Source: Halorussus salinisoli (lineage in GTDB: Archaea > Halobacteriota > Halobacteria > Halobacteriales > Haladaptataceae). Taken from it: a stretch of 64,000 nt of DNA. The stretch's first letter is position 1, and every line of letters starts with the position of its first letter. The DNA is taken from NCBI GenBank assembly GCA_005239435.1, contig SZNP01000007.1:124001-188000 (forward strand), written 5' to 3'. This document shows positions 8,893-16,907 of this stretch, piece by piece. The notes beneath the pieces were generated by a model. That model worked only from the letters and a program-made list of their open reading frames with translations. It was not told the DNA's origin and searched no databases. The position numbers and the translations under genes are program-made.

Positions 8893-9552
8893 CTACGCCG
8901 AGTCGTTGATGCGCCTGTTGGTCGAGTAGGGCGCGTCGCCGGGTTCGCCGCGGACGAAGTGGCCCGCCGGGTTGATTTCCCCGTCGCGCTCCATGCTGAG
9001 GAGTTCGATGAACCACGCCTCGTGTTCTATCTCCTCCTGTAGGATGCGACTCGCCATGTCGTATGTCCGCGGGTCCTTGCCCTGCGTCATGTCGCAGATT
9101 TCGCTCCACGTCCGGATGGCGCACCGCTCGGCTTCGAGCAGGACCTCCAGCACGCCCTCGGCGTCGAGGTTCGAGAGGTCCGGTTCCTCGCCCTCGTAGG
9201 GCACCGGCATCTCGGCGTGCGGACACGACGCCCGGCCCATGAAGTCGCCGATGTCGTAGGGCAAGTGGCCGCCGAGTTCGTAGACGCGCGGCGCGACCAA
9301 CTCGAAGTGCGCCCGGTCTTCGAGGCGGGCGTCCTCTGTGATCTCCTTGTAATCCTCGTGGCCAGCGAGGTGCATCCGGAGGTTGGTGTAGTAGTAGTAC
9401 GTCGAGAACTCCGCTCCGATGGCGTCGATGAGTCGTTCGCGGAGTTCCTCCGGGTCGAGGCCGCGCTCGCGGAGCGCCTCCATCCCCACGCGAGTGTCGG
9501 TCGTCCCCGGTTCGACGCTTCCTGAACCGTGTCGTCGTTCGTCGTCTGCCAT
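8893..9552 (-). CDS. Ferritin-like (four-helix, Dps/bacterioferritin-related) protein
   Basis: 219 residues from ATG 9552, which has GGGGGAG about seven bases upstream; an earlier TTG at 9567 is rejected. Four-helix-bundle motifs with candidate di-iron ligands: [52 protein letters not shown] and [13 protein letters not shown]. The ExxH pairs RAHFE and EEIEHE are typical of ferritin-like proteins. Likely role is iron binding or peroxide detoxification. It is distinct from the DpsA at 56271. A minus-strand TATA-like TTTTTAAT lies near 9610. Confidence 0.78.
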   Translation of the reverse strand: MADDERRHGSGSVEPGTTDTRVGMEALRERGLDPEELRERLIDAIGAEFSTYYYYTNLRMHLAGHEDYKEITEDARLEDRAHFELVAPRVYELGGHLPYDIGDFMGRASCPHAEMPVPYEGEEPDLSNLDAEGVLEVLLEAERCAIRTWSEICDMTQGKDPRTYDMASRILQEEIEHEAWFIELLSMERDGEINPAGHFVRGEPGDAPYSTNRRINDSA

Positions 9553-9672
9553 AGTGGTCTCCCCCAACGGCGGGGACGACTCTCAAACCCTTAACTATTC
9601 TTCCCAGATTAAAAACACACGTTCGTGTGATTGGAAAATTTCGTATCGGGAATCGCCGTGGAGATGCCGCTA

Positions 9673-10560
9673 TCAGGGTTCAGTCGCTCCCTCTACTACC
9701 TCGATGACTGCCTCGCGGTCCGTGTCGGCCGACCGGAGGTGGAATCGGGCCCGTCCGGTTCCCGACGGGAGGTACTCGCCGAAGGTCCACGCCCGCTCGC
9801 GTCGCTCGCCCGCGGGGACTCGTATCTCCGCACGGTTGGGACTGTACATCGCTCCGGCCTGGTTCAGACTCGCCCGGAAGACGCCGTCGCTTTCGCCGAC
9901 GTTCTCGACCGTGAGCGACACCTCGAACGACTCGTCGTGGACGACCTGCTCGGGCGCGTCGAACGAGACGACCTCGAAATCGGCGGGCGGTGCCCGGAGG
10001 TCCGCGAGAATCGTCTCGTCCACTCGCTGACTCCGACCGCGATACGCCAGTTCGACTTCCTCGGCGTCGAGGGGGTTCGGCACCTCGAAGGCGACCCACC
10101 CGGACCCGGTTTCGTCGGCGCGATAGCCCGGCCCCAACTCGGAGAGACGGTTGGGACCGCCCACCTCGCCCGGCGCGAGCGTCCCCCAGAAGTGGCGGCC
10201 GTCGGCGACCAGCGAGAAGTCGCTCGGCGGCGGCGAGTCGGTCTGCGGGTAGACCTCCACGAACACGAACTGGGTTCCCTCTACCGCTTCGACGTCCATC
10301 GAGTCCGGCGTCGTGAGATAGAAGAACGACGACTGGACGCCGACGGGGACGAACTCGACCGCAGACGGTTCTCCGGGCGGAGTCCCCGTCGACGACCGAT
10401 TCCTGTCCACGGTGGTCGTCTCGCTGGGACGCCGACGAGTCGTCTCGGTCTCGTTCGGTTCGTCGTCTCCGTCGCGGAGGCCGCCGACGCAACCTGCGAG
10501 ACCCGCGATTGCGACTACACCGCTTTGGAGGAGGGCGCGTCGACCCCGACTTCTTATCAT
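9673..10560 (-). CDS. Tat-exported lipoprotein of unknown function
   Basis: 295 residues from ATG 10560. The N-terminus is a twin-arginine lipoprotein signal: GRRALLQSGVVAIAGLAGC, with the lipobox Cys followed by a Thr/Glu/Asp-rich linker. The body is beta-rich, and its last ~110 residues (FEVSLTVENVGESDGVFRAS, GERRERAWTFGEY) resemble an immunoglobulin-like CARDB/NEW3 fold. I do not recognise the first globular part (SFFYLTTPDSMDVE, VADGRHFWG). Anchored by lipid to the outer face of the membrane. It is transcribed away from the helicase gene. Confidence 0.72.
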   Translation of the reverse strand: MIRSRGRRALLQSGVVAIAGLAGCVGGLRDGDDEPNETETTRRRPSETTTVDRNRSSTGTPPGEPSAVEFVPVGVQSSFFYLTTPDSMDVEAVEGTQFVFVEVYPQTDSPPPSDFSLVADGRHFWGTLAPGEVGGPNRLSELGPGYRADETGSGWVAFEVPNPLDAEEVELAYRGRSQRVDETILADLRAPPADFEVVSFDAPEQVVHDESFEVSLTVENVGESDGVFRASLNQAGAMYSPNRAEIRVPAGERRERAWTFGEYLPSGTGRARFHLRSADTDREAVIEVVEGATEP

Positions 10561-10911
10561 TTTAACCAACATTCAACTATAGATGGAATAAGTTTTGTGA
10601 CATCAAAGGCCGGTCGGGCACGCATGCCAGGAGGCCCCGGTCGTGCGTCAGTCGCCCGAGGGTACAAGTACAAAGACGGGACCAACCCTTCTCGTGACCT
10701 GAGACCTGCCGCGAGGAGGCCAGCGATAGCACGGCACTCCTCCTCGCGTCGCGCCCGTGCCGTCTGTTCGCCACTCTCGCCAGTGGTCGCTACCGACCGA
10801 CTGGTCGGTCTCACTCGCGGTCGAACGCCGTCCTTCGAAGGAGAGCCTCGGCGTCGTTCACTTTCGGTCCGCGGCGAAAGCGGTTAGGTATCCCGACCCT
10901 ATCGCCGACTC
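10561..10911 (+). other. Divergent intergenic region with inverted repeats
   Basis: About 350 bp without a supported gene. It holds a 10-bp perfect inverted repeat (CGCGAGGAGG at 10710-10719 with CCTCCTCGCG at 10739-10748, 19-nt spacer) and a shorter palindromic ACCGACC/GGTCGGT pair near 10790. AT-rich sequence at 10570-10600 probably carries the lipoprotein promoter. Because the flanking genes diverge, the large hairpin is not in a terminator position for either. Confidence 0.45.
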
Positions 10912-13236
10912 GTGGACGAGACAATCGACTGGCTCCGGGGACGACCGTACTACGAGGCGCAGGTCGAAGCTCACCGGACGCTGCCCGGCCGGGACGGTGA
11001 CTTCTCCGAGGTAGACCTCGAACCCCGACTGGAGAGCGCGCTCGCGGAGCGGGACATCGAGGACCTCTACCGCCATCAGGCCGAGGCTATCGAGGCAGTC
11101 CGCGATGGCGAGAACGTCGTCCTCGCCACTCCGACCGCCAGCGGGAAGAGTCTCGCGTACACGGTGCCGGCGTTCGAGCGCGCGATGGACCACGGCGGGC
11201 GCACTCTCTACGTCGCCCCGCAAAACGCGCTCATCAACGACCAAGAGGAGACCCTCTCGGACCTCGCGCGGGACCTCGGATTCGGGAGTCGGGTCTCGGT
11301 CGAACAATACACCGGCCGACTCGACAAGGGCGAGAAGCGCGCGGTCAGGGACCGACAGCCGACCGTCGTCCTCTCGAACCCCGACATGCTCCACTACGCG
11401 CTCTTGCCCCACGCCCACCGGCTCTGGGACTGGTTCTTCAAAGGACTGGAGACGGTCGTGCTGGACGAGGTTCACGAGTACCGAGGCGTGTTCGGAAGCC
11501 ACGTCGCGCTGGTTCTGCGACGACTCCAGCGGGTCTGCGAGCGATTCGACTCGTCGCCGCAGTTCGTCTGCTGTTCGGCGACCATCGGCAACCCGGTCGA
11601 GCACGCCGCGAGCGTGACCGGAACGCCGGAATCGAGCTATCGGCTGATAGACGAGGACGTGAGCGACACCGGACCGACTCACTGGCTCCTCTGGAACCCG
11701 CCGGAGTACGAGAACCCGCAGGCCGGCACCGCGGGCAGGCGGAAGTCGAACCACGCCGAGACCAAGCGCCTCTTCGCCGACCTCGTGTCGAAGGGCCACC
11801 AGACGCTGACGTTCACTCGCGCTCGACAGGCCGCCGAGCAGTGGGCGATGGAGAGCGCGCAGGAGTTGCGCGAGCGCGGACGGGGCGACCTCGCGCCGGA
11901 CGTGACGGCGTATCAGGCGGCGCTCAAGAACGACCGCCGGAAGGAAATCGAGGAGGGCCTGAACGACGGCGAGGTCCGTGGCGTCTGGAGTACCAACGCG
12001 CTCGAACTCGGGGTCGACATCGGCGGACTCGACGCGGTCCTGCTCGACGGCTACCCCGGCACGCGGATGGCCGCCTTCCAGCAGGCCGGGCGTGCGGGCC
12101 GCGGGGACGACCCGAGCCTCGTCGCGCTCGTGGCGGGCGAGGACCAGTTGGACCAGTACCTCGTGGCGAATCCCGAGGACTTCTTCGCTGGCGACCCCGA
12201 GCGCGCGGTCGTCAACCCCGCGAACGACCAACTTCTGCCCGACCACGTACTGTCTGCGGCCCGCGAGACGTGGCTCGCACCCGAGGACAGCGACTACTTC
12301 GGCGAGGAGTTCCCCGACCTCGTGGCCGACCTCGAAGCCGAGGGACTGCTGGAGCGCCGGAACACGTCGGAGGGCGTGCGCTGGACGTACGACGGCGAGG
12401 GGAGCCCACAGCACGAGATGAATCTCCGTTCCATCGACGACCGAGAGGTGGAGTTGATGGACCGGCGCAACGGGGACACCATCGCCAGCCTCCCCTTCGA
12501 GGACGCGCTGAACGACGCCCATCCGGGGGCTATCTACCACCATCAGGGGCAGTCCTACGAGGTCGTGGACCTCGACCTCTCGCGGCAGGTCGCGGAACTC
12601 TCGCCGACGTGGGCCGACTACTACACCAAGGTCCTCCACGAGAAGGAGATTACGGTCGAGGAGGACCAGCGCGAGAAACACCTCTCGACCCGCGAGGACG
12701 TGCCGGTCCGGTTCGCCGACGTGACGATGCGCAAGCAAATCACCGGCTTCGAGCGCCGCGACCGGTCCGGTGAGACGCTGGCCCGCGAGTCGCTGGACTT
12801 GCCGGAGGTCTCGCTCCGGACGAAGGCGCTCTACTTCACGGTGCCTCGTGACGTGGAGTCGGCGATGCGCGAGGCGGGCGACTTCAACGGCGGCATCCAC
12901 GCCGCCGAACACGGCATGATTTCGCTGTTCCCACTCGAACTGCTGTGCGACCGCGGCGACATCGGCGGCCTCTCGACGCCGATGCACCCGCACACCGGCA
13001 AAAGTACCATCTTCATCTACGACAGCTATCCCGGCGGCGTCGGCCTGGTCCGGGAGGGCTACGGGACCGTCGAGAACCTGATGGAGAACACCGCCGAGAT
13101 GATCGCGGCGTGCGAGTGTGAGTCGGCGGGCGGGTGCCCGGCCTGCGTCCAGTCGCCACACTGCGGGAACGCCAACGACCCGCTGGACAAGGCGCAGGCG
13201 GGGTTCTTGCTCGAAGAACTCACCGAGGCCGAGTGA
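10912..13236 (+). CDS. DEAD/DEAH-box helicase with C-terminal DUF1998 (MrfA/Hrq1-like)
   Basis: 774 residues from GTG 10912. RecA-like domain 1: Q-like motif DLYRHQAEAI, Walker A TPTASGKS (73-80), Walker B DEVH (185-188), CCSATIGNP (motif III). Domain 2: LTFTRARQAAEQW, WSTNALELGVDIG, QQAGRAGRG (motif VI Arg fingers). The C-terminal DUF1998 carries four closely spaced cysteines in CECESAGGCPACVQSPHC, the metal-binding cluster of the MrfA (YprA)/Hrq1 group. These are ATP-dependent 3'-5' DNA helicases; bacterial MrfA acts in mitomycin lesion repair. The role here is inferred from family only. No neighbour is obviously linked. Confidence 0.9.
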   Translation: MDETIDWLRGRPYYEAQVEAHRTLPGRDGDFSEVDLEPRLESALAERDIEDLYRHQAEAIEAVRDGENVVLATPTASGKSLAYTVPAFERAMDHGGRTLYVAPQNALINDQEETLSDLARDLGFGSRVSVEQYTGRLDKGEKRAVRDRQPTVVLSNPDMLHYALLPHAHRLWDWFFKGLETVVLDEVHEYRGVFGSHVALVLRRLQRVCERFDSSPQFVCCSATIGNPVEHAASVTGTPESSYRLIDEDVSDTGPTHWLLWNPPEYENPQAGTAGRRKSNHAETKRLFADLVSKGHQTLTFTRARQAAEQWAMESAQELRERGRGDLAPDVTAYQAALKNDRRKEIEEGLNDGEVRGVWSTNALELGVDIGGLDAVLLDGYPGTRMAAFQQAGRAGRGDDPSLVALVAGEDQLDQYLVANPEDFFAGDPERAVVNPANDQLLPDHVLSAARETWLAPEDSDYFGEEFPDLVADLEAEGLLERRNTSEGVRWTYDGEGSPQHEMNLRSIDDREVELMDRRNGDTIASLPFEDALNDAHPGAIYHHQGQSYEVVDLDLSRQVAELSPTWADYYTKVLHEKEITVEEDQREKHLSTREDVPVRFADVTMRKQITGFERRDRSGETLARESLDLPEVSLRTKALYFTVPRDVESAMREAGDFNGGIHAAEHGMISLFPLELLCDRGDIGGLSTPMHPHTGKSTIFIYDSYPGGVGLVREGYGTVENLMENTAEMIAACECESAGGCPACVQSPHCGNANDPLDKAQAGFLLEELTEAE

Positions 13237-13299
13237 GCGGCGGTCCCCGAAAGCGAGACGGCGGAACCGCCCACCAGTAGCGAGACGGCGAACCAACCG

Positions 13300-13420
13300 A
13301 CAGCTTGGCGGTCTGCGCGAGCGAAGCGAGTGCCGGCCCGGCGGACGCGGGTCGTCCGCCGGTGTACTGAAAGGGTCCAGTCGCGCGAGGGTGCGAGTGT
13401 TGCAACCGCGATAGGGCGGG
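13300..13420 (-). repeat. Diverged member of the intergenic hairpin repeat family
   Basis: Contains an 8-bp perfect stem (GGCGGACG 13340-13347 with CGTCCGCC 13353-13360) next to GCGCGAGCGAAGCGAG at about 13315, the same neighbouring block seen at 6245. On the minus strand it starts with a CGCGGTTGCAACACTCGC segment comparable to ACCGCAACCGCACAGC of the better copies. Weakest of the listed members. Confidence 0.4.
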
Positions 13421-13475
13421 GCTTTCCGAGCGTAGCCGTAAAATTAAGTCACCAGCCTCTCAACCTCCTCCCAGC

Positions 13476-13871
13476 ATGGACGACGAGGACCTCGAATCGG
13501 TACGAGAGCGCAAGAAGCGCGCGCTCATGCGAGAGCAGGGCCTCGGGGCGCCATCCTCGCCGGTCTACGTCGACGGCTCGAAGAACTTCGAACAGACCGT
13601 GGCGGCCCACGACGTCGTCCTGGTCCACTACTACGCCGACCGCGGCGCGGGCCAGCGACTCCATCCCGTCGTGGAGTCGGTCGCGCGCGAGACGTTCGCG
13701 GCGGTGGCGAAAGTGAACGTCGTACATCACCAGAAGCTGGCTCTGAAGCAAGCCGTCGAAGCCACGCCGACGTTCGACCTCTACGCCGACGGCGAGTGCG
13801 AGGAGCGCGTGCGGGGGCAGGTCGAGAAGTCCGAGTTGGTGGAACTGGTCGGGGAGTACACGCGGTTCTGA
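13476..13871 (+). CDS. Thioredoxin-fold protein lacking the CxxC motif
   Basis: 131 residues. A charged N-terminal helix (ESVRERKKRALMREQGLG) precedes a thioredoxin-like fold: VVLVHYYAD, VESVARETFAAVAKVNVVHH, the cis-Pro segment EATPTFDLYADGE, and KSELVELVGEY. Where thioredoxin has WCGPC this protein has ADRGAGQRL, so both redox cysteines are missing. It is therefore unlikely to be a disulfide reductase; a chaperone or docking role is possible. TATA-like AAAATTA near 13444 is about 32 bp before the ATG. Confidence 0.72.
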   Translation: MDDEDLESVRERKKRALMREQGLGAPSSPVYVDGSKNFEQTVAAHDVVLVHYYADRGAGQRLHPVVESVARETFAAVAKVNVVHHQKLALKQAVEATPTFDLYADGECEERVRGQVEKSELVELVGEYTRF

Positions 13872-13995
13872 AGGTGGTCAAGTTTGCTCTCGAATATATT
13901 TTTACCGTTATTAGGTGTATAAACCAATTCCTGAGCAACAATTAAGTTGCTAAAGTGCGTCCAGACGAGTTCGTCCTATCTATCCGAAAGCCATT

Positions 13996-14029
13996 TTAGG
14001 TCGACCTAACTTAGATTAGGCCAGCCTAA
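13996..14029 (+). promoter_or_regulatory. Two tandem DtxR/IdeR-like operator sites over a leaderless promoter
   Basis: Site 1 is TTAGGTCGACCTAA (13996-14009), a perfect palindrome. Site 2 is TTAGGCCAGCCTAA (14016-14029). Both are TTAGG-N4-CCTAA and their centres are exactly 20 bp apart, about two helical turns. The bacterial DtxR/IdeR consensus begins TTAGGTTAGCCTAA, the same arms and spacing. The ATTTTAGG stretch overlapping site 1 sits at the TATA position for a leaderless start at ATG 14033, and site 2 covers the expected transcription start. This placement fits repression by a metal-dependent DtxR-family protein (haloarchaeal Idr/SirR type). Confidence 0.6.
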
Positions 14030-14032
14030 ACC

Positions 14033-14479
14033 ATGGTCGATTCCCTCGACAGCATCCGGAAGCAGATTGGCGATTTAGCCAGCGACGACGGCGAATTCTA
14101 CGTCGCGTGCGCCGAGACCGACGAGTGTCCCGCGCCGCTGACCGGTCGGCGGTTCCCGACAGAGGAGGCCGCGAACGAGGCCACCGCCCTCGCCCGCGAG
14201 TATCGCGCGACCCTCCGCGAGTCGGACCCCGACCTCCCGGAACACCGCCTCGCAGTCTACGAGAAGTCCGGCGGCCCGCTCACGATGGTCTCGACCCGCG
14301 AGCGCGCCGCGGGCCAGCGCGAGAACGGCTTGCCCCGTACCTCGCGGTCGGTGATGGTCTCGGGCGAGGGAGAGCGCGAGTGGCTTCGGATGGACAACGC
14401 GCCGCTCGTCCACGTCCGGCGGGACGGCGAACCGCTCCCCGACGACGCCATCGAGCGTCAACTGGACTCGAAACTGTGA
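14033..14479 (+). CDS. Unrecognised haloarchaeal protein, first of an A-B-A' set
   Basis: 148 residues, soluble, acidic. I do not recognise a functional family. It is a paralog of the protein at 15381-15803: both open with a helix followed by DGEFYVAC or EGDFAVVC, then a CP/RP-PxxG segment, EYRxxLRxxDPxL, and end with GEREWLRMDNAPLVHVRRDG or the near-identical GDGEWLRMDDAPVVHVRQDG and a C-terminal RQLxSKL. The cysteines near the N-terminus (Cys24, Cys30) are not both conserved in the paralog. It starts immediately after the two DtxR-like operators and its stop overlaps the next start by four bases. Confidence 0.7.
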   Translation: MVDSLDSIRKQIGDLASDDGEFYVACAETDECPAPLTGRRFPTEEAANEATALAREYRATLRESDPDLPEHRLAVYEKSGGPLTMVSTRERAAGQRENGLPRTSRSVMVSGEGEREWLRMDNAPLVHVRRDGEPLPDDAIERQLDSKL

Positions 14480-15282
14480 CCGTCGAACTCCGAACCCACG
14501 CCGCCAGTGAGCGCGCCGAGTCCGAGCGCGAGCGCATCGAAGGGAAGGTCGCGGCCTTCGAGACGTTCGCCGAGCGCGTCCACGACGTGTCGTCCGACGT
14601 GGGCGGGAAGGTCGGCACGGGCCAGCAGGTCGGCGCGTCCGCGCAGTCGCCCACCGGCCGATCCCCCGGAAACGCGCTCGCCGTCGGAGCGTCCTCGACC
14701 GGGACCGCCGGCGGAGCGGCGGCCGTCCGCGAGGCGTTCTGCGAGACGGTGCTTCCGTACGCCGAGACCGACTCGCCGACCGAGGCGATGGCCGACGAAC
14801 TCTCTCCCGACCTCGCCGCCGCGCTCTCGCCCGCGGCGGGCGCGTTCGCGCCCGGTCTCGCGGCCCAGTTGGTCTCGCGCGCCGAGAGCCGTCGCGACGA
14901 GTGCGAACTCCTCGCGGACGCCATCGGGACCGAGCGCGACCGCCTCCGAGCGGTCGCCGACGAACTCGACGGAATCACCGACTGGCTCGCGGAGGCCGAC
15001 GAGACTCCGCTCCTCCAACTCGGCTTCGAGGAACTGCGGGAGCGCCACGACCGACTGACGGCGTTCCGAGAGACCTGCGACCGCCTCGCCCGCGAGCGAC
15101 AGGCGACAGTCCGGGGCACTCGGCGCGACGGACTCACCGGAATCAGGGAGCGCGAACTGTTAGACCACCTCTACGCCGACTTCGCGGACGACCATCCGGC
15201 GCTGGCCGACCTCGCGCAGGTGGACGACCTGCTCGCCGACGGCCAGCGCGCGGTCCGTCGTCACCTCTGCGCGCGAGTCTGA
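14476..15282 (+). CDS. Unrecognised helical protein (possibly DUF7260-like), translationally coupled
   Basis: 268 residues from GTG 14476, which overlaps the preceding stop (GTGA). Mostly alpha-helical with many Arg/Glu pairs: RAESERERIEGKVAAFETFA, then an Ala/Gly/Ser-rich segment around 55-80, AAVREAFCETVLPYAETDSP, LAAQLVSRAESRRDECELL and TAFRETCDRLARERQATVRG. No membrane segment or catalytic motif is evident. It may belong to the haloarchaeal DUF7260 family, but that is recall, not a search. Coupling to the upstream gene argues for shared regulation by the DtxR-like sites. Confidence 0.65.
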   Translation: MTVELRTHAASERAESERERIEGKVAAFETFAERVHDVSSDVGGKVGTGQQVGASAQSPTGRSPGNALAVGASSTGTAGGAAAVREAFCETVLPYAETDSPTEAMADELSPDLAAALSPAAGAFAPGLAAQLVSRAESRRDECELLADAIGTERDRLRAVADELDGITDWLAEADETPLLQLGFEELRERHDRLTAFRETCDRLARERQATVRGTRRDGLTGIRERELLDHLYADFADDHPALADLAQVDDLLADGQRAVRRHLCARV

Positions 15283-15380
15283 GGGGGGCGACGTGTCGCC
15301 GAGCGATTTTGTCAACGTCGCGGCCGATGCGGATTCCGAAACCTCTTAACGGTTGGTCTGCCCTCTCGAATCCGACCGCC

Positions 15381-15803
15381 ATGCCCGACCGTCTCGAAGT
15401 CCTCCACCGACGAATCGACGAGTTGACCGACCCCGAGGGCGACTTCGCCGTCGTCTGCCCGCGCTCGGGCAAGCGCCCGGTGCCGGTCAGGGGAGCGTCG
15501 TTCTCCTCGTCCGGCGACGCCGAACGGGCCGTCGAACTCGTCCGCGAGTACCGCAACCTCCTGCGCGACGTCGACCCGCACCTCGAATCGATTCCCATCG
15601 TCGCGGCCGAGGAGACCGCCGACCCGCTCGCGCTCGACGGGGCGTCCGAGAGTCTCGGGCGCTCGTCGCGGTCGATTACCCTCTCGGGCGACGGCGACGG
15701 CGAGTGGCTTCGGATGGACGACGCGCCGGTCGTCCACGTCCGGCAGGACGGCGAACTATTAGACGACTGGAACGTCTCCCGGCAACTCCGGTCGAAGCTC
15801 TGA
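15381..15803 (+). CDS. Paralog of the 14033 protein, last of the A-B-A' set
   Basis: 140 residues. Aligns end to end with the 14033 product: RIDELTDPEGDFAVVCPRSG, EYRNLLRDVDPHLESIPIVA, SITLSGDGDGEWLRMDDAPV and a final RQLRSKL. It lies 98 bp after the preceding stop with CTCTTAACGG near 15350 as a possible TATA, so it may be transcribed separately as well as by read-through. The function is unknown. No TTAGG-N4-CCTAA site occurs directly upstream of it. Confidence 0.7.
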   Translation: MPDRLEVLHRRIDELTDPEGDFAVVCPRSGKRPVPVRGASFSSSGDAERAVELVREYRNLLRDVDPHLESIPIVAAEETADPLALDGASESLGRSSRSITLSGDGDGEWLRMDDAPVVHVRQDGELLDDWNVSRQLRSKL

Positions 15804-15828
15804 GACGGGGCACGCTTCCCCTCCCGGA

Positions 15829-16845
15829 CTACGCGGTTCTGCGCACGTCCCGGCGGAGTTCGGGTATCAGATCGAACTCCGACTCCGTGTCCCCGAGGAC
15901 GAGCAGAGCGTGATATCGGAGATACGTCTGAATCGGTACGAAGACCACCGCGAGTCCCGCCGTCAGGAGTACGAGGTAGCCGAGCAGGAAGGCGACTGCG
16001 ACGGCGATTGCGATTGGGTTCGAGACGATTGCACCGAGACCGCCGAGCGCGGGCACTGCCAGCACGCCGATCACCGCGAGCGGGGCCAGGAGTACCGCAC
16101 TGAAGACGCCGCCGACCACGGACGCCAGCAGGCCGACTCCGAGCGCGAGACCGACTCGGACGAGGACGTAGACGCCGTACTGCTTCCACTGGCCGGTCAG
16201 CGTGGGCCAAAATCGACGCCAGCCGTCGAGTACGCCGACGTTCCCGAGTATCATCACCGGCACGACGAAGTTGGTGGTGAAGCCGTCCACGAGAGCGACG
16301 GCGATTCCGAGGAGGACGAGTAGGGGTACGAACACCACGAACAGGCCGGCCGAGAACTGTAGTTCCCCGCTCGCAAACGAGACGACCGACGCTACCAGAC
16401 CGAGTACGGGAACGACGACCAGCAGGCCGAGCGCGACCCGGAACGCGAACAGACCGAGGGCCTGTCCGAAGTGCTGGTCGACGTACGGGCGAATCCGGAC
16501 GCGCTGGCGTCGGAGCGACTCCACGAAGACGAACTCCATCACCGACCCGACGAGACCGTACAGCAGACCGACGACCAGTGCGACGGCGACGACGGCGACG
16601 ACGACCGGCAGGACCTCGCCGAACGTGAACGGGAAGTCCATCTCGACACCTGTCGGGCCGGGTGGACCGCCCGCGGGCGTACCGGACGAACTTCCGGCCG
16701 TCCCCGACGAACCGCCGCCTCCGACGTTTCCGAGGAAGAAGACGACGAGCGTGAGTTTGAGCCACTGGCGGGCGTCGAGAGGAGTCAGTAGGGACTTGGT
16801 GGTCTCGAACGCGTCGTCGAGCGCCTCCACGGCGTACCACGGCAT
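15829..16845 (-). CDS. Polytopic membrane protein, glycine-rich N-terminal loop
   Basis: 338 residues with about six predicted transmembrane segments: VLPVVVAVVAVALVVGLLYG, LFAFRVALGLLVVVPVLGLV, GLFVVFVPLLVLLGIAVALV, a pair in YVLVRVGLALGVGLLASVVG and LAPLAVIGVLAVPALGGLGA, and LGYLVLLTAGLAVVFVPIQT. Between the first amphipathic helix and segment 1 lies a Gly/Ser/Pro loop. No transport motif seen; similar haloarchaeal proteins carry DUF labels only. It reads in the same direction as the TrmB-like gene upstream (62-bp gap) but no functional link is evident. Confidence 0.7.
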   Translation of the reverse strand: MPWYAVEALDDAFETTKSLLTPLDARQWLKLTLVVFFLGNVGGGGSSGTAGSSSGTPAGGPPGPTGVEMDFPFTFGEVLPVVVAVVAVALVVGLLYGLVGSVMEFVFVESLRRQRVRIRPYVDQHFGQALGLFAFRVALGLLVVVPVLGLVASVVSFASGELQFSAGLFVVFVPLLVLLGIAVALVDGFTTNFVVPVMILGNVGVLDGWRRFWPTLTGQWKQYGVYVLVRVGLALGVGLLASVVGGVFSAVLLAPLAVIGVLAVPALGGLGAIVSNPIAIAVAVAFLLGYLVLLTAGLAVVFVPIQTYLRYHALLVLGDTESEFDLIPELRRDVRRTA

Positions 16846-16907
16846 GGGTCGGACTACGAGACCGACCGAGAAAACTGTCTGGGTCTCGAAAAAACGTCGT
16901 TACCGAC

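Noticed and set aside
10710..10748. 10-bp inverted repeat read as a terminator
   Set aside because: Flanking genes diverge from this region and no T-tract follows either arm.
10557..10814. Minus-strand open frame in the lipoprotein-helicase gap
   Set aside because: Translation lacks any recognisable feature, has a run of Arg/Glu low complexity, and overlaps the promoter and start of the lipoprotein gene.
10858..13296. Very long open frame antisense to the DUF1998 helicase
   Set aside because: Such antisense frames are a product of GC-rich third positions; the helicase motifs lie on the plus strand and the antisense translation is repetitive Arg/Val/Gly/Leu-rich sequence without any domain.
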